A stretch of 64,000 nucleotides of DNA from Trichobilharzia szidati. Taxonomy: Eukaryota > Platyhelminthes > Trematoda > Strigeidida > Schistosomatidae. The translations under genes were made by a program, and so were the position numbers. Of the stretch, positions 10,626 to 21,285 are shown piece by piece (the stretch's first letter is position 1; each line of letters begins with the position of its first letter). The stretch lies in assembly GCA_944472155.2 (NCBI GenBank), contig OX235277.1, positions 36,342,804 through 36,406,803 on the forward strand, in the 5' to 3' direction. The notes beneath the pieces are model-generated. The model did not search any database. It was not told where the DNA came from and saw only the letters and a list, made by a program, of their open reading frames with translations.

Positions 10626-11140
10626 TTAGGCCTATAAGAAGATCCGGATTTTCAACTCCAATGTGAAGTCATTCAGTGCTACTATATAGATCAGAGACTT
10701 GCACTGCGCGTCATAAAGAGCATCTCAAACAAACTACAGACCTTCGTTAATAGTTGTCTTCGCTCAATACTCAAGATCAGATGACCGGCCAGAAAAGATC
10801 AGCAACAGGGAGGGATCTCTGGCAACGAGCGAACCAACCAGGAACCGGTTGTGAAACAAATAGGCAGGAAGAAATGGAGGTGGATTGGCCACACTCTAAG
10901 GAAACCAGCAAGTGACATCACTAGACAAGCCATTGCTCGAGAGGAACCCGAAAGGGAAGCGGCGAGTTGGTCGTCAGTGCAAGGGTGACTTGGAGGAGGT
11001 CATGTGAAGAGGAGATGAAAACGTGTGGGCAGACTTGGAGCCAGGTGAAGACTGTAGCAGAGAACCGAACGCAATGGAGACGCACGGCTGCAGCCCTATG
11101 TTCCTCTAGGAATTAAAGGAAACAATAGTAATAATAATAT
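10626..11140 (+). mobile_element. RTE-clade LINE, 3' end
   Basis: Carries the last ~500 bp of the young RTE subfamily: AGATCCGGATTTTCAACTCC near 10640, ACCAACCAGGAACCGG near 10833, GAACCCGAAAGGGAAGCGGC near 10944, and the tail GCAGCCCTATGTTCCTCTAGG followed by an (AAT)-like run at 11125-11141. Frameshifted throughout but close in sequence to the copies at 50.2-50.7 and 60.4-60.9 kb. Confidence 0.85.
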
Positions 11141-11935
11141 AAGAAGACTCTAGAAGATTTCGGATTCACTGGTGATTTATGTCTAGGGCAATGAAAACTC
11201 GAAGATCCAGAGGTGGGAACTAACAAGTAAGCACAAGAAGCAGCAACGTTAGAGCTTCAAATGAACAAGAGGTAAACGGAGGTGAGGAAGATAATTAACC
11301 AACCACAACAAGTATCAATCACTATAGACAAGAGAAATTTGAAAGAGGTCACTTCTTTTATTTACATATTGGTAGCATCATTTTAACTACAGGCAGCCAG
11401 CATGGATCAGAATGTCACAACCAGAATCGGAGAGGCGAGGCACACCTTCATCAATCTGAAGGCACTCAGCGTAAACAACAAAGTTGGTATTTTCAACACC
11501 CATGGTTAGTCACTTCTCCCATATGTGCAAGAGACTTGGCGCCTGAGAAACAGCTTTTCTATACGCCCACAGTCCTCCATCAAGAGCTGTCTGTCTTCGC
11601 TCGAGGTTGGAGACCAGATGTCCAGTTAGAAATGATTAGGAACTAGGATCAGTGCGAGTGAACCAACCCATAACTTACTGCCGAAGGAAATGGAGATGGA
11701 TTGGATACACACTGAGGACACTGTAGGGTGTCATCAACCTGCAGGTTATCACTTGGTTAGAGCCCGAATGAGAAACGAGTGACTGCGCATCAATCCGAGT
11801 GTGACATCGAAAATATCGCGTAGGGTGGAAATGAAAGCTTACAGACAAACATGGAGCCAGCTAAAAAGAGCTGAAGAGAACAGAATAAAGTGGAGACATG
11901 CTGTTAAAGCTCAAAGGAATATCAATAAAAGATAA
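11141..11935 (+). mobile_element. Old RTE LINE, RT C-terminal half
   Basis: Immediately follows another RTE. Plus-strand pieces read TLEDFGFTGDLCL (decayed FADD box, GFTGD), QMNKR.TEVRKIINQPQQ, NLKEVTSFIY, TRIGEARHTFINLKAL, VGIFNTH and QTWSQLKRAEENRIKWRHAVKA, in RTE order. Several stops. It ends where a PLE fragment begins. Confidence 0.7.
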
Positions 11936-11954
11936 TTTCATACATCTGGTTTCC

Positions 11955-12560
11955 TTGATAAATTTTGACAGAGAAAGAAAGACCAGATTTGCAGTATCAG
12001 GCCATTTTGTTGAGATTTCCAACTCCTTCAAAATATTAAACATACAAAGGACAGCGAATCTACTACAATTTGCTGAAGCAATTGCAATCAAACGCCTCAG
12101 ACCAAACTTATGCACACAGAAAGAGTGTGTAGTCAATCTCTCACTCCCTTGGTAACCATATCACTTTCATAACATTGATTACTCATAGACACTGATGAGT
12201 TCAACTCACTAAGCAAGTTTTCAAATTGATGAACTTTGACCTTGTTGAGTTGCCATGTTGACGCTGTTTGTCAGATTTTTCTGTTTTCTGTCTTCTCTCA
12301 CCCCCCCCTCCTTTTTCTTTCTTCTTTCCATAGTTTGATAGTATATAAACTGATGGTAACTTAAACTACAAAAAGAATTTTAATCCTTATATTCCGGATG
12401 CGTTAATCTTATAATGCCTTCTGTATTACCTTTCAAACAATGAAGTATGAAATGTTATTAATTATAACCATTGTAATTTCAGGTAGTTTGCAGCTGATGA
12501 GAACCTGTGAAATAGAATGATATCATTATATACTGCAAATCTGGTCTTTCTTTCTCTATC
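11955..12560 (+). mobile_element. Penelope-like element end with terminal repeat (PLE-D)
   Basis: A PLE C-terminus (about 12000-12155) reads SFKILNIQRTANLLQFAEAIAIKRLRPNLCTQKECVVNLSLPW. The FAEAIAIK..RP.LC.QKE.V..LSLPW pattern is shared by all PLE ends here. About 330 bp further is a terminal-repeat segment with a hammerhead-like fold (12487-12539). A ~30-bp piece at 11965-11995 is the reverse complement of 12533-12560, the same inverted-terminal arrangement as in PLE-A. A related minus-strand copy lies at 37660-38265. Confidence 0.8.
12487..12539 (+). ncRNA. Hammerhead-like ribozyme in PLE-D terminal repeat
   Basis: Stem I is a perfect 7-bp pairing, TTTGCAG (12487-12493) with CTGCAAA (12533-12539). 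The core CTGATGA (12494-12500) and GAA (12509-12511) match consensus. Stem III starts ATA/TAT and contains the loopless palindrome AATGATATCATT. Predicted cleavage is after A at 12532. Stem II (GAACCTGT) has no good pairing, which is the weak point. Short-stemmed hammerheads of this kind in PLEs are thought to act as dimers. Confidence 0.6.
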
Positions 12561-12964
12561 GAAAAGATAATTTCTCTGGTTACTTCGCCATATTTTATTC
12601 ATCTGCTACTTATCTAAGAATGAGAAAAATGTGGTGTAGATTTTATTTTGATTTAACAATTCGCACTTGATTTGATTCTGTTGACTGATTATGCACGAGG
12701 ATATCTGTCATTAACATTCGTGAACCAACTCTTTCACTCTACAAACATTGTTCCCTTTTTTCCGCCTGTTATCCAAAATAAGACTCTTAATCCCATACGA
12801 CCAGTGAATAATTCATGCAATCCCAGTCTTTTCCGTTTTTTTTTATAAATTTGAGCGTGATTTGTGTTAGAGACATATGAATAATTCACTTCAAGTTTTT
12901 TTTTGAAAAAAAAGTTATAATCCGTTTTAGCACTCCACCATAAATTAAAATGTGATATATAGAA
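12561..12964. other. Unassigned
   Basis: AT-rich with poly-T runs near 12838 and 12896. Nothing recognised. Confidence 0.3.
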
Positions 12965-14575
12965 CCATTGAAAACTGAAGAGAATGAGATAAAATGGCTT
13001 GTGGAAAAACTGATACTTCTTAAACTTGAACCCTCCCTTAAAAACTTCGAAGACCCCAAACAATTTGCCTATAGACAGGGTAGGAGCACTTTAGACGCTG
13101 CAGCTGTCTTACACAACAACATCGTCTCATCATTAGATAAAGGTGCCAAATACTTCCGCTGCATGTTTCTTGATTTCACTTCGGCTTTCGACTCTGTACC
13201 TAGATGTCTCCTGCTAAATAAGCTCTCTTTGACAAAAACCGAGTCCTGGGTCACTAACTGGCTGCAATCCTACTTCTCTAACAGAATGCAGTACACCAAG
13301 TACAAAGATAAATCATCCTCTGCCGTACTCACTGAAGCCAGAGTCCCCCAAGGTGCTGTACTCTCCCCACTTCTCTTTTCTTTCTTTCTACATCACTTAC
13401 CATCTTCAAATGACATCAATTTTGTCAAATATGCTGACAACCTGACAGTATCTTTGCCTGTAAAATGTCAAAGCGACTGCTCTAAACTTAGTGGCTTTCT
13501 GTCAGGAATCAGCCAGTGGTCCAAAGAAAATGGTCTTATCCTGAACTCCTCCAAATGCCAAAAAGTCAATTTCACTTTTAGGCATAAATCCGACCTAAAC
13601 AAACTGGTTGGCTCTCACGAGGTATGCAACATAGACGGCACTGAAATAGAAACCAAATCGGAAATTAAATACCTAGACGTCATTCTATCTGCTGATCTCT
13701 CCTGGTCGTCTCATATCTTAGCAATCTCCAAGAAAATATTCCGTCTTACCTTCTACATCAAGAAGTTAAAACATTCTGGTATAACCAAACCCTTACTCCT
13801 ACAATTAGTTAACTCTCGCATTCTGCCTATTATTCTCTATTGTTCCCCCTTAGTTTTTCCCGGGCTACTGAAGAAAGACTATAATATATTATGCAGGATG
13901 TTAAAGGTTGTCAGCAGGGTAAGCAACGTGCCACTTGACTAGCTTTTTTATATTCTGGTCGACAGGCACATGGACTCATGTGAAAAATGGGCTAAATCCA
14001 TTTTATCTAACTCACAACACCCTCTTCACTCACAACTCTCCTCTTGCATCTCATCAGGTAAAACCAGAAGACTATATAGAAAACTATATGCCTGCACCAG
14101 CAAGTACAAAAACTCAGCCATACCCTACTTAGCTCGTGTTCTGTGCGATAAAGAAGGCATTAGGCGTGACACCTATAATTCACTAAATAGTCAGTAGTAC
14201 AACTGAATCTCGTCTTTCCAACTCACATCATTTATAGGTACAACATTTTCTTTCTTTCTTTTCCTCTTCTCTCTCTTTCTTTTTCTCTCTTTTTTTGTTT
14301 TGTGCTGCTTTGTTTCTTTCTCTCGCTAACAACAGTAAATATGACAGCTCCCACTTTTCTAACACCTTCAAACACTGTTTCAGCCTTTCCTTTGCTGCCG
14401 AAATGCCAATGTTTTGTTGTAATAATGAACTGTGATTTCCTTAATCTTTGTAGGATTCTATTTATTGATAATGTGCTAAGTGGATGCAATACTGTAGTAA
14501 AAATGCTGAGAATCCCATTCTGTATCACATGTACTGTTTTGGAATAAAGCAAATTATTATTAATATTATTATTTC
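12965..14575 (+). mobile_element. CR1-like LINE, RT and 3' UTR
   Basis: A 5'-truncated CR1/SR1-type non-LTR retrotransposon: reverse-transcriptase coding region, then about 370 bp of 3' UTR ending TGGAATAAAGC plus an ATT-rich repeat at 14543-14575. The same 3' end (TGCTGA.AAT..CATTCTGTATCA) occurs at 45540-45600 and, on the minus strand, at 41921-42025. Confidence 0.85.
12968..14197 (+). pseudogene. CR1-like reverse transcriptase, one stop and mutated active site
   Basis: A 324-codon frame (12968-13942) plus 84 further codons in the same frame after a single TAG at 13940-13942. RT motifs in order: QFAYRQGRSTLDA, CMFLDFTSAFDSVPR (first catalytic Asp), VPQGAVLSPLLFS, FVKYADN (the YADD box with the second Asp changed to Asn), LNSSKCQ, IKYLDVILSADLSWSSHI, then the C-terminal CISSGKTRR and SAIPYLARVLCD blocks. 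The enzyme would copy element RNA at a nicked target. The D-to-N change and the stop predict loss of activity. The endonuclease part is missing. Confidence 0.85.
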
Positions 14576-15089
14576 AACAATCATGCGATATGCGTTCACC
14601 AATATGCAATGAGATATCTGAAGGACATTGTTAATAGTGATCAAACAACCAAGAATTTCGGTCATTGTGTTCTAAATAGTCTGCTAAACTTCCGCGAACA
14701 ACAGGCAGTCTAAGACTTCGTTCCAACAATAATCAAATACCGTATGATGTCATAACACCTGTGCTATAGTTCAACAATGATGACCTACACAAAAGACACA
14801 AAACTACTTCAGCAATACCATCTAGAAGCTGGACTATCTGAAAGATTCTCAGCCAAAAAAATACTCACAGCATAACAGATTAATTTGACCACAGTGAGAA
14901 TCAATTAGAATATTTCCAACCATATGAGATCAAACTTCTGCTTACGAGAATTGACTCTTTACAAAACACATTTCCCTCAGATAGTCCAGGTTCAAGCAGT
15001 CAATCCACAACGTAATCTTCACTTCTGTTAAACAGAATTGCATTGGTAAAACAGCACATTATTGTCCACATTACACGATAAGACAACAG
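14576..15089. other. Unassigned
   Basis: No recognised gene or repeat between the CR1 tail and the palindrome. Confidence 0.3.
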
Positions 15090-15274
15090 TAATTTTGATG
15101 TTGTTGTGTTCTCTGAGCTGGAGAGTTAATTTGCGAAGCTTTCATCACTCTACTGGGTGACATCTTCAGCGCATACTTCAAATTGAAGTATGCGCTGAAG
15201 ATGTCACCCAGTAGAGTGATGAAAGCTTCGCAAATTAACTCTCCAGCTCAGAGAACACAACAACATCAAAATTA
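15090..15274. repeat. Perfect 185-bp palindrome of a PLE terminal sequence (PLE-E)
   Basis: Two 92-bp arms (15090-15181 and 15183-15274) around a single A at 15182 are exact reverse complements by eye. The arm sequence (CTCTGAGCTGGAGAGTTAAT, then TTTGCGAAGCTTTCAT) recurs at 43700-43770, 53590-53660 and 58545-58610, always beside PLE-E coding remnants. It is therefore the terminal sequence of that PLE. The right arm runs on into CCACCTGAGCTACAAATCTTC, as at 53560 (reverse complement). The left arm does not. Confidence 0.85.
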
Positions 15275-15689
15275 TCCACCTGAGCTACAAATCTTCTCTA
15301 TCATATCAACAGTAATTTGAATCCTTATGAACAGAGATTATCCTTAAACAAAGAAAGGCAAGATATAGGGATTAAGCCAAACGAACGAGGATACACAAGT
15401 CAGGGGATGAAAAGCAACGATTGAAAATCGGCTGAAACGTTCAAACAAATTCAGAATTACCCACTGAGTCATATGGAGAATAAAAGACAATTCAGAGAAT
15501 TAAATTTTGTCCACCTATGAAATCATCCTCAGAGGCTGTGCAGTAGTATATACATATATATACTAAAAACGTATAATAGTCTATCATTGAGTATTAGTAG
15601 AGAGGCATAACCGATATAAGTACCCAGAACCGGCTTTTAAAATCAAGTAGTGGTGAACGATACTATAGAAGAAAGTGTTTAGAGTTTTA
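15275..15689. other. PLE-like untranslated sequence, mostly unassigned
   Basis: Around 15465-15520 the string ACCCACTGAGTCATATGGAGAA resembles the reverse of the PLE-B end at 32995-33020. The rest is not recognised. Confidence 0.35.
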
Positions 15690-16445
15690 TAAGATAAAAA
15701 TTATTATTGTTTTTGCCGAACCAAATATCAAACGGTTGATTTCAGCTGTGAACAAACAGCAACTACACGAGATTACGACGACTAAAGCCTTGGTGTTGAT
15801 CCTTCCAGATAAATGTACCGGAAACGTCCTGATGTATAGTCAAAAATACATCCGTAAAATGCTATCCATAATATCATAAGAAAACAAATTTTTAAAAGAA
15901 ACCATCCAGCAAGACCAGACTGGAGATGATGAGGAATGAATCAGCCCTTAACTCCGAATTGTCTGAAGGAATGCGATGTTCAGGTTCAGTGATTTCCTGG
16001 TTATGTGATATTTAGGTCATTTCGGTCTGACTTGCGAATACTACGGGTTTATGTGGATGATAAAGAAGCTACTCATCACAATCAATCAATAGTATATGTT
16101 TATGTTCCTGCCAACTACTTAAAAGAAGCACTACTGAGATTCACTTTCAATGAAAAGCTCAAGTTCAATGGCACGCTTTATAGACAAAAAGACTGAGGGG
16201 CATTTGGGCCACTATCGGGTCGTTTTCTTGCATTTTGCTTGATGGAAAGTTTAGCGTTTATATTTTACAACCCACTAATGACAGTTTCCATAAGTAGCAA
16301 AGATACACATGTGTTACTTTCATTACGTATAACAGGAATGCCGACATGGAAAAGATAATGAAGGAACTTCAGCAACTGTCAGCATTCCATTAAGTTCACA
16401 TTGGAATCAGAGATCAAATATGACGATGACCTTGGCGGCCTGTTC
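15690..16445 (+). mobile_element. Penelope-like reverse transcriptase remnant
   Basis: Plus-strand pieces follow PLE RT order: LPDKCTGNVLMYSQKYIRKML near 15800 (cf. DKG..VV...Y..KM), then FTFNEKLKFNGTLYRQKD at 16140-16195, then GPLSGRFLAFCLMESLAF near 16207 (cf. GSPLSPVLAD.FM..LE) and IKFTLESEI near 16390. Stops occur at 16195 and later, and the YxDD box is not visible. It is cut off by CR1 endonuclease sequence. Confidence 0.65.
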
Positions 16446-16467
16446 GAATTTTTGGGCCTGCTATTAT

Positions 16468-17030
16468 AATATCTACATATTGCATCCAATCTACCGTTTA
16501 CTCACATTTATTTGTCACCTAAATTTGAATTCTAACAGGATCATTTACTCTCGTAACTTTATTAATCATTTACGACCCAATGAGTTTCATATCCCCAAGA
16601 AATCAAGGAGGAAGCATCGTAGTGGTTGGCAGAGAGCTCTTAAATGTACACCAATAGACCTAACTACGGCCCCTGTCATAATGAACACTTACTGCCGCTC
16701 TCTTCCTAACCAGATAATGTACCTACAATCTTTGATGTCCACTGACACTTATCATGATACTGCGATAATCACATTACAAGAAACATGGTTACATGAACTG
16801 TATGATGACAATCTCATCTCACTAAAGGACTTCATCCTAGTTAGACAAGACCGACAATGTCGTAATAAGAAAAATGGGGGTGGAGTTACAACTTTTATTC
16901 ACTCCAAATGGTCTATTTCTAATAATGTTTGCTTCTCATTCTCAAATGACTTCATTGACTGTATTACCGTCGAATGTCGTCCCAAACATATCCCCAAATA
17001 TAAACATATCTTTGTTACAAACTAGTCCTC
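16468..17030 (+). mobile_element. CR1-like LINE, endonuclease domain fragment
   Basis: A frame through 16420-17025 contains an apurinic-like (APE) endonuclease as used by CR1/Jockey LINEs: NTYCRSLPNQIMYLQSLM, then AIITLQETWLHELYDDNL with the catalytic Glu in QETWL, then FILVRQDRQCRNKKNGGGVTTFI and DFIDCITVECRPKHIPKYKHIFVTN. The rest of the nuclease and the RT are missing. It may belong to the same family as the RT at 13 kb, but they do not overlap. Confidence 0.75.
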
Positions 17031-17281
17031 ATTCAAACTGAATATCCTCCATGATTCATCGAAAAAGCCTGGGTGAATCCAAACGGTGAGAAGAAAATGC
17101 TGTTTATTGGGTGCTGAATTTAAAGTTGGTATCACAGCTGAGATTCTCAAGCACCGCTTGTTTAGAACTTTGAGAAAAGCATTCTTTTTCTCCAGGTCGC
17201 GGATCGACTTCTACAAAGGACACATGATTAAAGTTTGTTCACTCTTTTATTCTACCATGCTCCGGCAAAATTGAAAATTAA

Positions 17282-17989
17282 GCACCACTAACTACCAAAC
17301 AGTGAATGACGCTGAACTCACCAATCATTTGAAGGTGGCACTTTTGGTTATGGGAAACAAATATTTATGGGAAAAATGCATACAAATTTCTCAAAGGATA
17401 CCTTTCGATGACATATGGTAAAAACATCTTCCTGTAGAGCATAGGAGTCTTAATTGAAAAGTTACGTCACATTCTATTGATATATTCGTCTAAATGACTA
17501 TAAATGATAAACTTTTGAGATCCATGGATGGTCCTTATCCTGTTTCTAATCTTCCCCGAAAGCCTTCTATAGAAGTGATGTGTGTCTCTGTAATGGGATC
17601 CACAAAATCATTTGAATAGTTCACTCTGTGTTGAATATATCCACTCATCCACGTGTAAAATGACACCTTCTCCTCCTGATAACGAAGTAATTCTCTCCAT
17701 TTCCCATGATGCGATATCTCCGCAGTGCTGGTCCACTAAACTATTGATAGGAGACTATTTCCTCTGTTTCAGCAACTACACCCGTCGCAGTCTGTTTTAA
17801 AACCCAGTAACTACAAATATACAAAATCTGAGCTAAGGAAAAGTGGGACCCGACAATAAATGTTCCTACTAAATATTGAAATCATCGGCTTACTTTCCCT
17901 GACATCTGACTAGAATCAAGTGAAGCAGAACTTTCAGCTTGCTTGGATGAGCCACTCAAGGCCATTCACTGATTGGTAGTTAGTGGTGC
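17282..17989. mobile_element. Candidate non-autonomous DNA transposon with TIRs and TTAA
   Basis: A 708-bp segment begins GCACCACTAACTACC and ends with its reverse complement. The terminal inverted repeats are 27 bp with one mismatch and fade over the next ~10 bp. TTAA flanks both ends exactly (17278-17281 and 17990-17993), as in piggyBac-type insertions. The inside has no transposase-like frame (longest about 62 codons at 17612-17800). The termini lack the usual piggyBac CCC start, so the superfamily is open. Confidence 0.6.
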
Positions 17990-17993
17990 TTAA

Positions 17994-18559
17994 AGTTTAA
18001 CTTGGCCCAAGCTCCTAACCATTTTCCTTAATCTTTGGCTTTTAGTTTTAGCAATTAATTTACTATTATCACGTTCACGTGTTCCTTTTGTAGATTTTCT
18101 CACCCTTCTCACACTTATCAAGTGGATACTCAACCACTCTACTTCTCATTAAGTAACAATTTTACTTTTATCAAACTTCATACCGTTTCATCTATTGTAT
18201 CGTTGACTATGGCATAAATTTTTAATTTTATTTCAAAAATCATCTCTGACTACTAATAGTGATTAAGACGCCCCCACTATATGTTTTGTGGTAAATATAA
18301 ATACTATTCTGCAGCCTCTTATGATCATTTCATAGATAAAAAATTTCCTTCTTTAAAAAGTATCTATTATTTTCTTCATGATTCAAATAATTACTTTAAA
18401 TATTATTAACAGACTGTTTGTGGAGGCATGTTAAGATGGATTATTCTGCTACACTCTTGTATATAAATTAAATAGTATGAAACAGTTGAGGAAGGCTACT
18501 TGAATTCCATTTTTACTCCGTCTGATATCGATTTGTAACTAAATCTTATTCCTTTACAT
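17994..18559. other. Unassigned
   Basis: AT-rich, no recognised gene or repeat. Confidence 0.3.
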
Positions 18560-18778
18560 TCTCATTGAATTAAAGGGCTTTAAGCTAGAGCCTTGAAGTT
18601 TCTTCAGCAGTGGCGTTTATTTTTACGCGGTGGGGATGCTACCCTCACGCCTAACCTTTCCTCTTTACCTGTTTTATGACCAGCTTAATGAAGCTTAATG
18701 AAGAGTCCGTCAGCCGGAGATCGAAACCTGGACTACATACGTGGTTGGAGAACATCCTACTGCTGAACCACTAACTTA
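18560..18778 (-). mobile_element. tRNA-headed SINE with RTE-type body (SINE2)
   Basis: Read on the minus strand: a tRNA-like head (TTAGTGGTTCAGCAGTAGGA, CCAGGTTTCGATCTCC as B box, about 18715-18775), a body with GCGTGAGGGTAGCATCCCC and a CTGAAGAAACTTCAAGGC end. The same order is seen on the plus strand at 42040-42275. Moderately decayed. Confidence 0.65.
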
Positions 18779-19659
18779 CGTTTTCATTTCTAATGCGATA
18801 GTATTATTATTCCCCTGACTTCCTGGTCCATATTACAGCTTCAGCACTATTTCACCATTCAATCTGTTCCCTCTAGTCACATTTAGCTAGCTCTATGATT
18901 ATCCGCAAGGTTTCATTCTCTTTCGAAATGATCTCTTTGAGATCAATGCTCCATTCGCCCATTCTCACTAGAGTTACACTCAAGAATCTGGTGCGTGATG
19001 TCACTCAACTTGATTTAACTAATGTTCAGGCCTCCTCATAGTTTAGCTTGCGTGAAACTAAAGTTTTACAAGCCTATTGTCATTCACTGACTGCAGACAC
19101 TAATAAAAAAATGTAATGTAACGGTTGTGAGTTTGACCGAAATACACTTTATCCCCATGTTGTGTAAGCACAATCAGAAATTACTCAGCTTATTTCATTA
19201 TTGAGCTAACAAACATTAATACTCAGTAACTGAGAGGTATGAGTAATATATCCGACTATTAACTCAGTAAGTCTAGATGCTTCATCACTATAAGGACCAA
19301 TGTTATTCTGCACCAATGCTTGTGTTTTCCCTCCTTAATTCGGTGTCGTGTAAACGCAGGGAACCGATCTTTCCTTCCCGTTGAATAGCTCTCGGAAACA
19401 CACTTGAGGGGTCTGAAGTCACAAAACGGTTCAAAGACAGCAAAAATATCATTAATCTTTGATAGATCAATGGTTTTATTCAAAAACTAGAACATCAAAA
19501 CTTAAGAAACACCTCAAAACAGCGATTAGGCAGAAATACCTACAAGGTGAATTTCTGAGTACAAAAGAAGTACTGTAGAACAAGATTAGTTAAATAAAAT
19601 TCAAGCGTAAAGAATACCTTGAAATTGAAGTAGAATATTCCCAAAACACACGGGATCAA
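18779..19659. other. Unassigned, 0.9 kb
   Basis: No repeat recognised. A 74-codon minus-strand open stretch (19259-19483) has no motif I know. Confidence 0.3.
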
Positions 19660-19830
19660 AACTCTGTTGGCAAGAATCACACAAAATCACATCATGAAAC
19701 AACAGATTATCAATTTATAGCGCAACCACAATAGGAGACTTAGCAGGGAAAAACACAAATAATAGGGATCCATTCAACATATGATAGGCAAATGTCAGAA
19801 CATTGATATACAGTCCAGTAGAAAGAAGGA
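19660..19830. repeat. Dispersed repeat shared with 53230-53400
   Basis: Blocks such as GCGCAACCACAA (cf. CACGCAACCACAA), ACATATGATAGGCAAATGTCAGAACA (cf. CATACGATATGCAAATATCAGAACA) and ATACAGT line up in order with 53230-53400. Family unknown. Estimated identity is modest. Confidence 0.45.
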
Positions 19831-19889
19831 TAATAATTGCAGAGTTATTTGAAATATCCAAATAAGTATCATTATTGTAATAAGAAACC

Positions 19890-20700
19890 TCGCTTAGATA
19901 ACCAGGTCGTTAGTTTTCTAGCCGGTCCCAAGCCCGGATAAAAAATGAGGATTAGGGCGTGGTGCTGGCAACTCCACCCCCAAAAGATTTAACCAAATCG
20001 CTACAAAAACTTCAACGCACAAATATATTAAAAATAATAAAAATATAAAAAATAACCTTATTTTTCGCTGGAATCGGGGAAGTGAAATGACGCAGGCTGG
20101 TGAAAGCCTTTGGGAAGCCAGTCAGTCGATGTGCCTTCTTTCGATGAAAGCAAAAATAAGGATGGGGACGTGGAATATTCGTACAATGTATGAAACTGGA
20201 AAGGCTGCCCAGGTAGCCACAGAAATGAGAAAATATAAAATAGAAGTGTTAGGAATCTGCGAGAGCAGATGGAACGGATGTGGAGGGTGCCAACTATCAA
20301 CTGGAGGGACAGTAATCTATTCCGGTCACCCAGAGGACAACCACGAGCACAACGAGGGAGTGGCCATCATGATGTCACCAACAGCAGTCAAAGCTCTCAT
20401 GCAGTGGGAACCAATCTCCTCCAGGATAATGACAGCTTGGTTCAACTCAAAAGGAAGGAAGGTTACAATCATCCAACGCTATGCGCCTACAAACGTCTCA
20501 GAACAAGTGAAGAAGGAAGATTTCTAAAGACAACTACAAACAGTAATGGACAATGTCCTAAATGGAGAATCCTTGAAGTCTTGAACGCAGGTGGAAAGTA
20601 CAGCAGAAGAGAGAAGCAAGTGGAGACGTGTAGTTGAAGCCCTATGTTCCACTAGGAACCCAAGGAAACAATAATAATAATCATAATAATAATAATCGTT
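19890..20700 (+). mobile_element. Internally deleted RTE LINE
   Basis: A 5' leader with GGGCGTGGTGCTGGCAACTCC is followed by the start of the RTE ORF, then jumps near 20570 to the last ~115 bp of an RTE (GGTGGAAAGTACAGCAGAAG, then GTTGAAGCCCTATGTTCCAC) and an (AAT)n-like tail at 20671-20698. All of the RT domain is missing. The 5' and 3' ends of the parent are kept, as in a non-autonomous derivative. Confidence 0.8.
20087..20527 (+). pseudogene. RTE endonuclease N-terminal part
   Basis: A 146-codon frame encodes the start of an APE-type endonuclease: MGTWNIRTMYETGKAAQVATE (first Asn/metal region), KIEVLGICESRWNG with the catalytic Glu in GICESRW, SGHPEDNHEHNEGVAIMM and PISSRIMTAWF. It stops at TAA 20525-20527. 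Reading past the stop continues recognisably for about 15 codons before the deletion junction. Only about the first half of the nuclease is present. Confidence 0.8.
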
Positions 20701-21285
20701 AAAAAGGGATTGTGCAAACAATTGTTCTGTTGCAGTCATTATTAAGAAGTGAATGTGATAGCCTCGGTGTGTTTGCTCCATTTCACGGTAAGTACTTCAG
20801 ATTAATTGTACACTTCAGTAGTTAATTTATTTCATTGCAAGCTAACAGGCCATATCTTACACTGATATTCAATATTAGCACCCTCAATATAGTTAAACCT
20901 GTGTCATTCAGGGCTACAATCAGAGACGAGTACAGTGTGACTTTCTGGTCTCAGCTGACTTACTGCATTAGTCACTTAAAAGTATTCGGTTTCAAATTAT
21001 TTGGTACCCAGTTCTGATAATATTGTTCTGAAAAGTGCGAAATAATCCCACATTCATAATCTGAATCCGAATTTTTTGAAGTGGCAATTTGTTCTTACGA
21101 CTGGCTGCATGAATAATCCCTAGTTCACTTTATGCAGCCCAGAAGAATCAGAGTTCAGTTCATCTGTGTGTGCGCCTACAGGACTGGGAAGATTTTCTTC
21201 AGCCTCCGACAGTATCATTTCTTTTGCATACCTTTGCACTCTGCATGGATCACTTAGCTAAAGGCGTTGATGTTTCACTAGACAA
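20701..21285. other. Unassigned
   Basis: No recognised repeat. Short plus-strand open stretches only. Confidence 0.3.

Noticed and set aside
15183..15274. A hammerhead in the palindrome arm (CTGAAGA...GTGATGAAAGC...AGCTC)
   Set aside because: A stem II and short stem III can be drawn, but no stem I pairing exists around the proposed site.
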